Source: Streptacidiphilus albus JL83 (GTDB lineage Bacteria > Actinomycetota > Actinomycetes > Streptomycetales > Streptomycetaceae). Taken from it: a DNA stretch of 64,000 bases. The notes below the pieces were generated by a model. The model was not told the origin of the DNA, searched no databases, and saw only the letters and a list, made by a program, of their open reading frames with translations. The position numbers and the translations under genes are program-made. This document shows, one piece after another, positions 25,495 to 32,475 of the stretch (position 1 is the stretch's first letter; each line of letters starts with the position of its first letter). The stretch lies in contig NZ_JQML01000001.1 of NCBI RefSeq assembly GCF_000744705.1, positions 1,798,001-1,862,000 of the forward strand, given 5' to 3'.

Positions 25495-26403
25495 CTATGC
25501 CGTCTCGTGGTGGAGGGGGTCCAGGGCGATGAGTTCGTCCTGCGACAGGCGCAGCGTGCCGACGGCGACGTTCTGGTCGAGGTGGTCGAGGTCGCCGGTG
25601 CCGGGGATGGCCAGGACGTGGGGGCCCTGGTGCAGGGTCCACGCCAGCCGGATCTGGGCTGCGCTCACGCCGCGGGCGCGGGCGATGGCGTTCACTTCCC
25701 GGCTGTGGTCGGTGGTCGCGCCGGCGGTGCGTCCGATGCCGGCGATCGCGTAGAACGGCACGAACGCGATGTGTTGCTCACCGCAGATGCTCAGGAGTTC
25801 CTTCTGCTCGGGCGATGCGCCGATGCCGTACATGTTCTGGACGCAGACCACCGGCGCGATGCTCTGGGCCTGGGCGAGGTGGTGGGGGCGGACGTTGGAC
25901 AGTCCCAGGTGGCGGATGAGTCCGGCGGTGCGGAGTTCGGCCAGTGCGCCGAAGCGTTCGGCGACGGAGTCGGTGCCGACGATGCGCAGGTTCACCACGT
26001 CGAGGTGGTCGCGGCCGAGCTGGCGCAGGTTCTCCTCGACCTGGCCGCGCAGTTGCCCGGGGGTGGCGTGAGGCAGCCACCGGCCCGAGGGGTCGCGGCC
26101 CGGTCCGACCTTGGTGGTGATGACGAGGTCCTCCGGGTAGGGGGCCAGTGCCCGGTTGATCAGCTCGTTGGCCGAGCGCAGCGGTGAGAAGTAGAACGCG
26201 GCGGTGTCGATATGGTTCACCCCCAGGTCAACGGCGCGACGCAGGACACTGATCGCCTGCTCGCGGTCGCGTGGGACGGCGTCGGCTGCGAACGCTTCGC
26301 CGTGCTGGGTCAGGCGCATCGTGCCGAACCCGATCCGCTTGACGGTGCGGTCGCCGAGGGTCCAGATGCCGGATGCCGCCGCAGTGGTCGTCTGTGAGGT
26401 CAT
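25495..26403 (-). CDS. aldo/keto reductase (cargo of cassette B)
   Basis: 302 residues, TIM-barrel NADPH-dependent oxidoreductase. Motifs: GFGTMRLT near residue 25, the catalytic Asp/Tyr segment GVNHIDTAAFYFSP near 63 (Asp and Tyr of the tetrad), VITTKVG with the Lys near 93, and the cofactor-end IPGTGDLDHLDQNV near 270. The fourth tetrad residue (usually His) falls in LDVVNLRIVG, where His is replaced by Asn-Leu-Arg; such members often reduce rather than hydroxylate poorly, so activity is uncertain. ATG at 26403 has no clear ribosome site. Divergent from the ArsR gene across 67 bases. Confidence 0.88.
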   Translation of the reverse strand: MTSQTTTAAASGIWTLGDRTVKRIGFGTMRLTQHGEAFAADAVPRDREQAISVLRRAVDLGVNHIDTAAFYFSPLRSANELINRALAPYPEDLVITTKVGPGRDPSGRWLPHATPGQLRGQVEENLRQLGRDHLDVVNLRIVGTDSVAERFGALAELRTAGLIRHLGLSNVRPHHLAQAQSIAPVVCVQNMYGIGASPEQKELLSICGEQHIAFVPFYAIAGIGRTAGATTDHSREVNAIARARGVSAAQIRLAWTLHQGPHVLAIPGTGDLDHLDQNVAVGTLRLSQDELIALDPLHHETA

Positions 26404-26470
26404 GGCGCGATGATGTCCGCAGGGTAGGCTGGCCTGCCATTGATTAAGACATGCCTGAATCCGAAGAGGA

Positions 26471-27469
26471 GTGATCGTCCTGGCAGGGCTGGCGTTCTCG
26501 GCAAGCGATCTGGCGCAGGTGCGGTTCGCCGTCTCACCGATGTGGGAGGTCGCGCCCAGCTTCCGTCTGCTGATGTCCGGTACCACACATCCGGTCCACC
26601 GGCGCTGGGCCGACCAGGTACGGCCGCGCCTGCTGGCCGCCGGGCTGGACCGGGGCTGGCTGGCCGAGCTGATCCCGCCCACCGGCTACGTCCCCGACTT
26701 CCTCAACCCAGCACCGGCCGCACCGGCCCCCACACCGCAGGAAGAGCGGGACGCGATCCGGGCCGCGCCCGCCGACCGGGTACGCCAGGACCTCGACCAC
26801 CTGGCCCGCCACCAGGGCAACCTCCTCGGCCCCCGACTGCGCACCCTGCACGCCGACCCGCCAGGCCGCCTCGCCAAGGTCACCGAAGAGATCGAAACGT
26901 ACTGGGAGCTGGCACTCGCCCCCTACTGGGCACGCATCCGGGCCGTCCTGGAAGCAGACATCCTCCACCGGGCCCGCATCGCCGCCGAGCACGGCACCGG
27001 CCACCTCCTCAACGACCTGCACACGTCGGTGAGCTGGGACGGCAATGCGCTGCGGATGTCCGGCCGCAAGCAGCCGCTGACCCGCCAGGCGGCCGGCACG
27101 GGACTGCTGCTGATCCCCTCGGCCTTCACCGGACCGGGACTGCGCACCCGAACGACGCTGCCGGATCCACCACAACTCGTCTATCCGGCGCGCGGTGTCG
27201 GTCCGCTGTGGCAGGCGCGGCCAGCTGTCCGGGCCGACACCCTCTCCGCCGTACTCGGCCGCTCGCGGGCCCTGCTGCTGACCGAACTGGAGACCCCTGC
27301 CTCCACTACACAGTTGGCCCACCGCACAGGGCTCTCCACCGCCGGGGTATCCCAATATCTGGTTGCGCTACGCAACGCGGGCTTGGTCAGCGCCCACCGC
27401 GCCGGCCGCTCCGTCCTCTACGCCCGCACCACCGCAGCCGAAGCCCTCCTCCAAGCCGCATCCGCCTGA
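26471..27469 (+). CDS. DUF5937/ArsR-type regulator (cargo of cassette B)
   Basis: 332 residues. N-terminal DUF5937-like region (QVRFAVSPMWEVAPSFRLLM, and RQDLDHLARHQGNLLGPRL, ELALAPYWARIRAVLEADI) and a C-terminal winged helix (SRALLLTELETPASTTQLAHRTGLSTAGVSQYLVALRNAGLVSAHRAGRSVLYART). The GTG at 26471 directly follows GAGGA, which is too close; translation may begin a few codons later at a CTG, or the RNA may be leaderless. Divergent from the aldo/keto reductase gene, which it probably controls. The stop is 8 bases before the cassette B end repeat. Confidence 0.85.
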   Translation: MIVLAGLAFSASDLAQVRFAVSPMWEVAPSFRLLMSGTTHPVHRRWADQVRPRLLAAGLDRGWLAELIPPTGYVPDFLNPAPAAPAPTPQEERDAIRAAPADRVRQDLDHLARHQGNLLGPRLRTLHADPPGRLAKVTEEIETYWELALAPYWARIRAVLEADILHRARIAAEHGTGHLLNDLHTSVSWDGNALRMSGRKQPLTRQAAGTGLLLIPSAFTGPGLRTRTTLPDPPQLVYPARGVGPLWQARPAVRADTLSAVLGRSRALLLTELETPASTTQLAHRTGLSTAGVSQYLVALRNAGLVSAHRAGRSVLYARTTAAEALLQAASA

Positions 27470-27470
27470 C

Positions 27471-27549
27471 CTCACGTCAACCCCCGAAGGATCTCCGGAG
27501 TCGACCACTAAGTGGTCGCCGTTCGAATTCCTTCGGGGGTTGACGTGAG
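27471..27549. repeat. cassette B/C junction: back-to-back terminal repeats
   Basis: A 79-bp inverted repeat: CTCACGTCAACCCCCGAAGG is mirrored exactly at its right side, around a central GACCACTAAGTGGTC. It joins the outer ends of B and C through one TA (27509-27510). Confidence 0.8.
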
Positions 27550-28070
27550 AGGTGGGTGGCGGGGGAAGCCGGGACTGACCGCGGTGGACCTGGTGGTCGC
27601 TGCGGTAGTTGGGTTGCCGCGTCTGCTGCGCCGTGTGCTTGAGCCGCGCGACTGGGCGGTGTCCGCCTCGCGATGACGATGCCCGCCTGGCTGGAGGGGA
27701 AGGGCGGACGCTCCGAGGCACACTGCCACCGGGGAAATGATCGACGGGTGCGCTACCTGGTGGACAACGGCCAATGCTGTTGCTTGAGTTAGTAAAGTAA
27801 TACTGGGTCGCGCGAGCGGCCGGTCCGCGAACATGGGCTGGCTCAGGACGCGGTCGAACGCGCCTGGCCCCGCGAGGTCGAAGGGCACAGCGCGATCTCC
27901 GTCCGGATCAGCGCTGCTTGACGAGCCGGAACCCGGGCCTTGGGCCAGGTGGAGTATGCCGAACCGGTTCTGCACCTCCCTCGGGGGTGATTCGGCGTGT
28001 CCATGATGGTTCGGAGACGCAGGCGCCGGGAGCCTGGAGCCACTGTTCCCGAGCTGAAGGATCTTCCCTC
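27550..28070. other. non-coding 5' part of cassette C
   Basis: About 520 bases without a convincing gene. An A/T-rich patch at 27775-27805 (GAGTTAGTAAAGTAATACTG) may contain a promoter. The stretch just before the cargo gene contains CCTCCCTCGGGGG. Confidence 0.4.
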
Positions 28071-28577
28071 ATGTCGTACCGTACGAAGCTGCGCGGCGCC
28101 GTGGTCGGCAGCTGCACCATCACCCTGCTGGCCGGAGCCGGCCTGTTCACGCTCCCCGCGCAGGCCGCCCCGGCCACTCCGGCCGTCCGGGCCGTCCAGG
28201 CCGTCTCGGTCGCCCACGCCACCAGGGCCCGCCGCGACGAGCGCCCCGCGGCTGAGGTGGCCTCGTTCTTCCAGGCCTACCAGGACGCAGTGAACGGAAC
28301 GAGCTCCAAGACTCCCCAGCAGGTACGCGAGGAGTACATGTCGGCTGTCCTCAACACCGAACTCGACCTGTGGGCCAGCACCCACCAGGCCGACCCCATC
28401 TACCGCAAGAACGAACCCATCGCCAGCTTCAGCACCACAGGCCAGGCACCTGGCGAACTGGGACACACCGACGTCTACCTCACCATGAACTACACCGACG
28501 GCACCAGCCTCAACGTCGCGTACACGGTCCGTGACTCCGACCTGGCGATCACCGGCCTCAAGAACACCCCCTCCTGA
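28071..28577 (+). CDS. small secreted protein (cargo of cassette C)
   Basis: 168 residues. Signal peptide about 1-32 (VVGSCTITLLAGAGLFTLPAQAAPA), an Ala/Val/Arg-rich linker, then a compact domain of about 110 residues: AEVASFFQAYQDAVNG, EEYMSAVLNTELDLWASTHQADPIYRKNEPIASFS, and YLTMNYTDGTSLNVAYTVRDSDLAITGLKNTPS. The shape recalls NTF2/SnoaL-like folds or secreted inhibitors, but no family is recognised. Start ATG at 28071 with GAAGGA 9-11 bases upstream. A strong terminator follows. It is the only cargo gene of cassette C. Confidence 0.75.
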   Translation: MSYRTKLRGAVVGSCTITLLAGAGLFTLPAQAAPATPAVRAVQAVSVAHATRARRDERPAAEVASFFQAYQDAVNGTSSKTPQQVREEYMSAVLNTELDLWASTHQADPIYRKNEPIASFSTTGQAPGELGHTDVYLTMNYTDGTSLNVAYTVRDSDLAITGLKNTPS

Positions 28578-28588
28578 TGAACCATGCC

Positions 28589-28623
28589 CCTGCTCCCGGC
28601 CGTCGAAGGCGGCCGGGAGCAGG
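28589..28623 (+). terminator. rho-independent-type stem-loop
   Basis: CCTGCTCCCGGCC pairs perfectly with GGCCGGGAGCAGG (13 bp) around a 9-base loop, 11 bases after the stop of the small secreted protein gene. Confidence 0.8.
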
Positions 28624-29006
28624 GCCGTGTACCGCAGGACGAACAGACCATTCCCGGACGGACACCATCATCACGTGCTCACTGCGGTGCCGGTAAATCT
28701 GCTGACGGGTCGTCGGAGTGCTTGGCAGAGCATGGGGCTGGCCAGTTCATTCGGTTGGTCAGATGGTGGGACACGCCGCCGGTGGCGCACCTGGGGAGCT
28801 GCTGGTCATCGAGCTACAGGCCGGTTCACCACCACGCGCTCAAGACGCTAGTGCCTTGATCGCAGTTGAGTCGAAGTCACGCGCCGTCTTCCGGTGTCCG
28901 CTGACCGACTGGGTATGGCCGCCCTCGTGCCCAGTCCGACGGATGGACGAATCTCCCCGGGCCCGCCCGGGTCCGGCAGAGTACGGGCCGATGTGATCCA
29001 CTTCTC
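28624..29006. other. non-coding gap before transposase
   Basis: About 380 bases without a gene. Homology to the deleted copy in cassette B begins at TGTGATCCACTTCT (28993-29006), directly before the transposase start, so the ancestral single IS may have begun near here and the 1.5 kb to the left may be acquired. Confidence 0.4.
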
Positions 29007-30194
29007 GTGATCGGCCTGCCCGCCATGCCCGTTGCCACCGCTTGTCCGATCGTGCTGACCGCCGCTGAGCGGCACCAGCTGAAGAAGGCGGCCTACGGCC
29101 ACAAGACCGCCTACCGGGCCCGGAATCGGGCACAGATCGTGCTGCACGCGGCCCGTGGCCGCTCCAACGCCCACATCGCCCGCGAGACCAGGCTGCACCT
29201 GGACACGGTCCGCACCTGGCGGGGCCGGTTCGCCGACGGCGGCCTGCCGGCACTGGCCGACCGCAAGCGGCCCGGACGCCCGGCCCGTTTCACCCCCGTG
29301 CAGGTCGCCGAGGCCAAAGCCCTGGCCTGCCAACTCCCAGCCGAGACCGGGATACCACTGGCGCGCTGGTCCTGCCCGGAGCTGGCCGCCGAGCTGATCG
29401 CGCGCGGCGTCACCGACTCCGTATCGGCCTCCACCGTGCGCCGCTGGCTGCGCCAGGACGCCATCAAGCCCTGGCAGTACCGGTCCTGGATCTTCATCCG
29501 GGACCCGGACTTCCGTGGCAGGGCCCAGCGCGTCCTCGACCTGTACGCCCGCACCTACGAAGGCGAACCCCTCGGCGCGGACGAGTACGTGCTCTCCAGC
29601 GACGAGAAGACCTCGATCCAGGCCCGCTGCCGCTGCCATCCGACCCTGGCCCCGGGTCAGGCCAGGGCGATGCGCGTCAACCACGAGTACAGACGCGGCG
29701 GAGCCCTGGCCTACCTGGCCGCCTACGACGTCCACCAAGCCGACGTCCTTGGCCGCTGCGAGGCCACCACCGGCATCGTGCCGTTCATGGCGCTCGTCGA
29801 ACAGGTCATGACGCAGGAGCCCTACGCCAGCGCGAAGCGCGTCTTCTGGATCGTCGACAACGGCTCCTCGCATCGCGGCAAGAGATCAATCGACCGCCTG
29901 GCCGCCCGATTCCCGAACGCCGTCCTGGTCCACACCCCGGTCCACGCCTCATGGGTGAACCAGATCGAGATCTTCTTCTCCATCGTGCAACGCAAGGTCG
30001 TGACGCCCAACGACTTCACCGACCTCGACCAGGTCAGAGCCCGGCTCCACGCATTCGAAGACCGCTACAACGCCACAGCACAGCCGTTCCAGTGGAAGTT
30101 CACCACCTCCGACCTGGACGATCTGCTGGCCCGGCTCGACCGACACACCCCCACCGACCGACACCAAGAATCCTCCGTCGCACTGACTGCCTGA
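29007..30194 (+). CDS. IS630-family DDE transposase
   Basis: 395 residues. N-terminal two-part HTH region (LTAAERHQLKKAAYGHKT, IARETRLHLDTVRTWRGRF, then VSASTVRRWLRQ) followed by an RNase H-like DDE catalytic domain: Asp199 in LSSDEKTS, Asp284 in WIVDNGSSH and Glu321 in WVNQIEIFFSIVQRK. Spacing matches the IS630/Tc1-mariner group, which inserts at TA. The start is GTG at 29007, without a clear ribosome site; ATG at codon 7 is an alternative. The stop codon TGATCAACCCCC abuts the right terminal repeat. Deleted or degenerate relatives lie in cassettes A and B. Confidence 0.93.
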   Translation: MIGLPAMPVATACPIVLTAAERHQLKKAAYGHKTAYRARNRAQIVLHAARGRSNAHIARETRLHLDTVRTWRGRFADGGLPALADRKRPGRPARFTPVQVAEAKALACQLPAETGIPLARWSCPELAAELIARGVTDSVSASTVRRWLRQDAIKPWQYRSWIFIRDPDFRGRAQRVLDLYARTYEGEPLGADEYVLSSDEKTSIQARCRCHPTLAPGQARAMRVNHEYRRGGALAYLAAYDVHQADVLGRCEATTGIVPFMALVEQVMTQEPYASAKRVFWIVDNGSSHRGKRSIDRLAARFPNAVLVHTPVHASWVNQIEIFFSIVQRKVVTPNDFTDLDQVRARLHAFEDRYNATAQPFQWKFTTSDLDDLLARLDRHTPTDRHQESSVALTA

Positions 30195-30226
30195 TCAACC
30201 CCCGAAGGATCTCCGGTCTTGACCAC
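30192..30226. repeat. right terminal inverted repeat of cassette C
   Basis: TGATCAACCCCCGAAGGATC through GACCAC, overlapping the transposase stop codon and followed by TA (30227-30228). It is the outer right boundary of the three-cassette array. Confidence 0.75.
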
Positions 30227-30459
30227 TAAGCAGTGACGTACTGCTCGCCCTCGGCGAACTCGCCGGCCTTGACCGCACCCACGAAGGCCGCGAACGCAGC
30301 AGCAGGGAAGACCAGAGCCGGCCCGTCGGGGTCCTTGCTGTCACGCACCGGGACGCTGCCGGAGATGAACCCGAGGGCCACCTCGACGCAGGCGCCGCCA
30401 GATTGACTGTGGCTCGACTTCGACCAGGGAGCGCCAGTCAGATCTACGGGGTGGCTCAT
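30226..30459 (-). CDS. DUF397 protein 2
   Basis: 77 residues: MSHPVDLTGAPWSKSSHSQS, GGACVEVALGFISGSVPVRDSKDPDGPALVFPAAAF, and the C-terminus AGEFAEGEQYVTA. AGGAAAGG lies upstream of the ATG at 30459. Its stop codon TAG straddles the junction with the transposon array: TA is the target dinucleotide and the final G comes from the array end. It is 31 bases downstream of DUF397 gene 3. Confidence 0.88.
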   Translation of the reverse strand: MSHPVDLTGAPWSKSSHSQSGGACVEVALGFISGSVPVRDSKDPDGPALVFPAAAFAAFVGAVKAGEFAEGEQYVTA

Positions 30460-30490
30460 GAATGCCTTTCCTCTCATGCCGCGAGGCAGA

Positions 30491-30733
30491 CTACGGGGTG
30501 ACCTGCTGCTCCCACTCGGCGAACTCGCCAGCCTTGATCGCGCCTACGAAGGCCACGAACGCAGCGGCGCGGAAGAGCAGCGTCGGACCTTCAGGGGCCT
30601 TACTGTCGCGCACCGGAACGAAGCCGGAGATGAACCCAGGCGCCACCTCGATACAGGCACCACCGTTGTCGCTGTGGCTGGACTTGAACCAGGCGGCACC
30701 GGACGACTCGATCTGATCAGTCACGAGGAGCAC
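30491..30733 (-). CDS. DUF397 protein 3
   Basis: 80 residues, with SSGAAWFKSSHSDNGGACIEVAPGF and VPVRDSKAPEGPTLLF. It overlaps the end of the XRE regulator gene by 13 bases, so the two are translated together. GTG at 30724 (VTDQIES) is an alternative start. In Streptomyces such DUF397 partners act with DUF5753 XRE proteins, some in development (the BldB/WhiJ-type systems). Confidence 0.88.
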   Translation of the reverse strand: MLLVTDQIESSGAAWFKSSHSDNGGACIEVAPGFISGFVPVRDSKAPEGPTLLFRAAAFVAFVGAIKAGEFAEWEQQVTP

Positions 30734-31554
30734 AACTCCTTCCGTACCTCTTGGATCATGGCGAGGGAGTTAGCTTGGGACAGCGCGTCAACCTGCAGCC
30801 AATCGTACTCTCTCTCCCATGCTGCAACCGAGTCGCTTTCACGCTCCAGAAAGCCGCGCTGGTGCGATTCTGTGTAGCCGAGCACAGTTCGGTCGGGCAT
30901 CGTCAGCAGCCACACAGGCAACACGAACGGGCAGCGCTCGCCGAGTTCGTATGGGGCCACCTGAATGATCCTCCTGGGCTGCTCAGCCACACTCTCCAAC
31001 TTAGCAAGCTGATGCACCATCACCTCTCGCCCTCCGACCATGCGGCGCAGGCAGCTCTCATCGAGGACGACATGGACGACGGGAGCGGGAGAGCGACCCA
31101 GGAGGGCCTGTCGAGTAGCCAGGAAGGCGACCCGCTCATCCGCCTGCTCCTGGCTGATGCTTCCCCGCCTGACCGCTGCGGCAGCCAACGCCATCGCATA
31201 CTCAGGAGTCTGCAACAAGCCAGGGATGACTCCCAGCTCGAAGGCCCTTATCTTCGCCGCCTTTGCCTCTCGCGCGGCAAACTCCGGGAATCCTTCGATG
31301 AGTGCTGCGTGCCTCAGGCTCCACCACATCAGTTCGAGCGTGCCGCCGGTCTCAAGAGCAGCATCAGCAGCGACGGAGATGTGAAGTGTTGCGGGCCGTT
31401 GCCCCCTTTCGAGGTAGGACACGTAGGTAGCGCTGTACCCGATCAGCTCCCCAAACTGTGCTTGCGACAGACCTTTGGCCTTACGTGACCGGCGCAGCTG
31501 CGTTCCATAGGCGGCCCACGGAGATGACGACGGGTCAAGATCAATCTCCCGCAA
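30721..31554 (-). CDS. XRE regulator with DUF5753 domain
   Basis: 277 residues: N-terminal XRE helix-turn-helix (LRRSRKAKGLSQAQFGELIGYSATYVSYLERGQR, residues 19-52) and a DUF5753 C-terminal domain (AFELGVIPGLLQTPEYAMAL, VVLDESCLRRMVGG, FVLPVWLLTMPDRTVLGYTE). It resembles the WhiJ-like regulators of Streptomyces that pair with a small DUF397 protein. It leads an operon with DUF397 genes 3, 2 and, before transposon entry, 1. An inverted repeat lies upstream of its start. Confidence 0.92.
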   Translation of the reverse strand: MREIDLDPSSSPWAAYGTQLRRSRKAKGLSQAQFGELIGYSATYVSYLERGQRPATLHISVAADAALETGGTLELMWWSLRHAALIEGFPEFAAREAKAAKIRAFELGVIPGLLQTPEYAMALAAAAVRRGSISQEQADERVAFLATRQALLGRSPAPVVHVVLDESCLRRMVGGREVMVHQLAKLESVAEQPRRIIQVAPYELGERCPFVLPVWLLTMPDRTVLGYTESHQRGFLERESDSVAAWEREYDWLQVDALSQANSLAMIQEVRKELCSS

Positions 31555-31605
31555 GGGATCACCACCATTTCACAACACGGTTTTGTCCACAGTGAGGACC
31601 TTCCG

Positions 31606-31631
31606 AATCGTACGTCCGCGACGCAACGATT
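31606..31631. promoter_or_regulatory. inverted repeat AATCGT-N14-ACGATT
   Basis: Perfect 6-bp arms with a 14-bp spacer, 52 bases before the leftward XRE gene and 64 before the rightward hypothetical gene. It could be the XRE protein's operator in this divergent promoter. Confidence 0.4.
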
Positions 31632-31694
31632 GGAGTGCAGACGGTGAGATTCACCGAACGCTAAGTGACCATCAATGACCCGCGAGGCAGACCC

Positions 31695-31985
31695 ATGGAC
31701 GAACTGACGCTGGATGACGAAGCAGGACAGACCGGCGACCGAGGTGGCGAAGGCTCGCCGCAGTCGGCGGCCGAGGACCGGACGTACATCGCGCGGTTGG
31801 ACTTTCTGACGCTGATGCACCTGCTTCGCTGGGAGGTCTCGGACGCCGCAGTCGTCACCACCTCCCTCGGTGAGGAGCGGGTGCGGATCGGGACCGTGGC
31901 CGTCCCCGTCCTGGAGCAGTTCACCGAACTCCTGCGGCGGCACTTCACCGCAATCGCCACCGTCGAGGCGAGGTGTCCCGAGTGA
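31695..31985 (+). CDS. hypothetical protein next to XRE gene
   Basis: 96 residues, acidic N-terminus (MDELTLDDEAGQTGDRGGEG) then a helical part RTYIARLDFLTLMHLLRWEVSDAAVVTTSLGEERVRIGTVAVPVLEQFTELLRRHF. ATG at 31695 is preferred over the GTG at 31665 because GAGG precedes it. No family recognised. It is divergent from the XRE operon and overlaps the next gene by four bases. Confidence 0.6.
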   Translation: MDELTLDDEAGQTGDRGGEGSPQSAAEDRTYIARLDFLTLMHLLRWEVSDAAVVTTSLGEERVRIGTVAVPVLEQFTELLRRHFTAIATVEARCPE

Positions 31986-32176
31986 GCGAGATGACGCTCC
32001 GCGTCTATCGGCTGGATGCAACCACCGGTGCGCGGACAGAGCTTCCGCACGTCGATCCGAGCCCGGTGCTCTACGCCGGAATCAGCCAGACCTACCCGCC
32101 CTGTAGCTGCCCGCGCTGCCTGCCGCACACCGGTGGTCGGCCGACGCCTGGCCATCGGGATCCTGAACTCCCCTGA
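31982..32176 (+). CDS. small Cys-motif protein
   Basis: 64 residues from GTG at 31982, which overlaps the previous stop (GTGA); ATG at 31991 is possible. The notable feature is CSCPRCLPHT (C-x-C-x-x-C with His) near residue 42, a probable metal-binding knuckle. Function unknown. Coupled to both neighbours. Confidence 0.55.
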   Translation: MSEMTLRVYRLDATTGARTELPHVDPSPVLYAGISQTYPPCSCPRCLPHTGGRPTPGHRDPELP

Positions 32177-32410
32177 TTGGAACCATCCTTGCCTGAGCCC
32201 ACAGTGAACTCACCGTCCAAATCGGCCTACCGGCTGCGGCGCGCGCTGGCGTACCGGGCGGAGTACGACGCGGGGGCGAGCATCAGTGAGCTGATGCTGA
32301 CGCACCGCGCGAGCTACAACACCGTGTACGCGCTGCTGGAGCTGGCCGGCACGGCGTTTCGGACCAACCACCTCGGCGCGACACCGGGCACGGCGCGGAC
32401 CACTCGATGA
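32177..32410 (+). CDS. small helix-turn-helix protein
   Basis: 77 residues as drawn from TTG at 32177, directly after the previous stop; GTG at 32204 (VNSPSKSAYRLRR) is an alternative. The core RRALAYRAEYDAGASISELMLTHRASYNTVYALLELAGTAFR matches the short Streptomyces HTH proteins in which a basic N-terminus precedes a single HTH with T-V-Y recognition helix. A degenerate second copy lies at 34490-34653. Target unknown. Confidence 0.65.
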   Translation: MEPSLPEPTVNSPSKSAYRLRRALAYRAEYDAGASISELMLTHRASYNTVYALLELAGTAFRTNHLGATPGTARTTR

Positions 32411-32418
32411 CTTGAAAA

Positions 32419-32452
32419 ACGGCCCTGCCCCGGGGTCTCGGGGCAGGGCCGT
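32419..32452. terminator. bidirectional stem-loop terminator
   Basis: ACGGCCCTGCCCC pairs with GGGGCAGGGCCGT (13 bp) around an 8-base loop, preceded by GAAAAAC. It separates the rightward HTH gene and the leftward Ig-like gene. Confidence 0.85.
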
Positions 32453-32475
32453 CAGGGACGTGTCTGCGACTACTG

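Larger units (their letters stand above)
25084..27508 (-). mobile_element. cassette B: IS630-ended element with AKR and ArsR cargo
   Basis: A 2.4-kb segment bounded by inverted ends of the same family, inverted relative to A and C. Read leftward it has end, ArsR gene, aldo/keto reductase gene, deleted transposase, end. Its outer end at 27471-27508 shares CTCACGTCAACCCCCGAAGG with the left end of C, and its transposase-proximal end shares the CCTGATCAACCCCC form with the right ends of A and C, so the two ends are of distinct types and the order is conserved. Confidence 0.72.
27511..30226 (+). mobile_element. cassette C: complete IS630-type element with cargo
   Basis: A 2.7-kb segment with left end at 27511, a cargo gene for a small secreted protein, an intact DDE transposase and a right end (CCTGATCAACCCCCGAAGG at 30190-30208 to GACCAC at 30226), followed by TA that lies in the stop codon of DUF397 gene 2. 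It is the only one of the three cassettes with a full transposase and could have mobilised the other two in trans. Confidence 0.75.

Noticed and set aside
23820-30228. The inverted repeats at cassette junctions resembling integron attC sites
   Set aside because: Cargo genes point both ways, there is no integron integrase, outer boundaries carry only half sites next to TA, and DDE transposase remains lie beside the repeats; IS630 ends explain this better.
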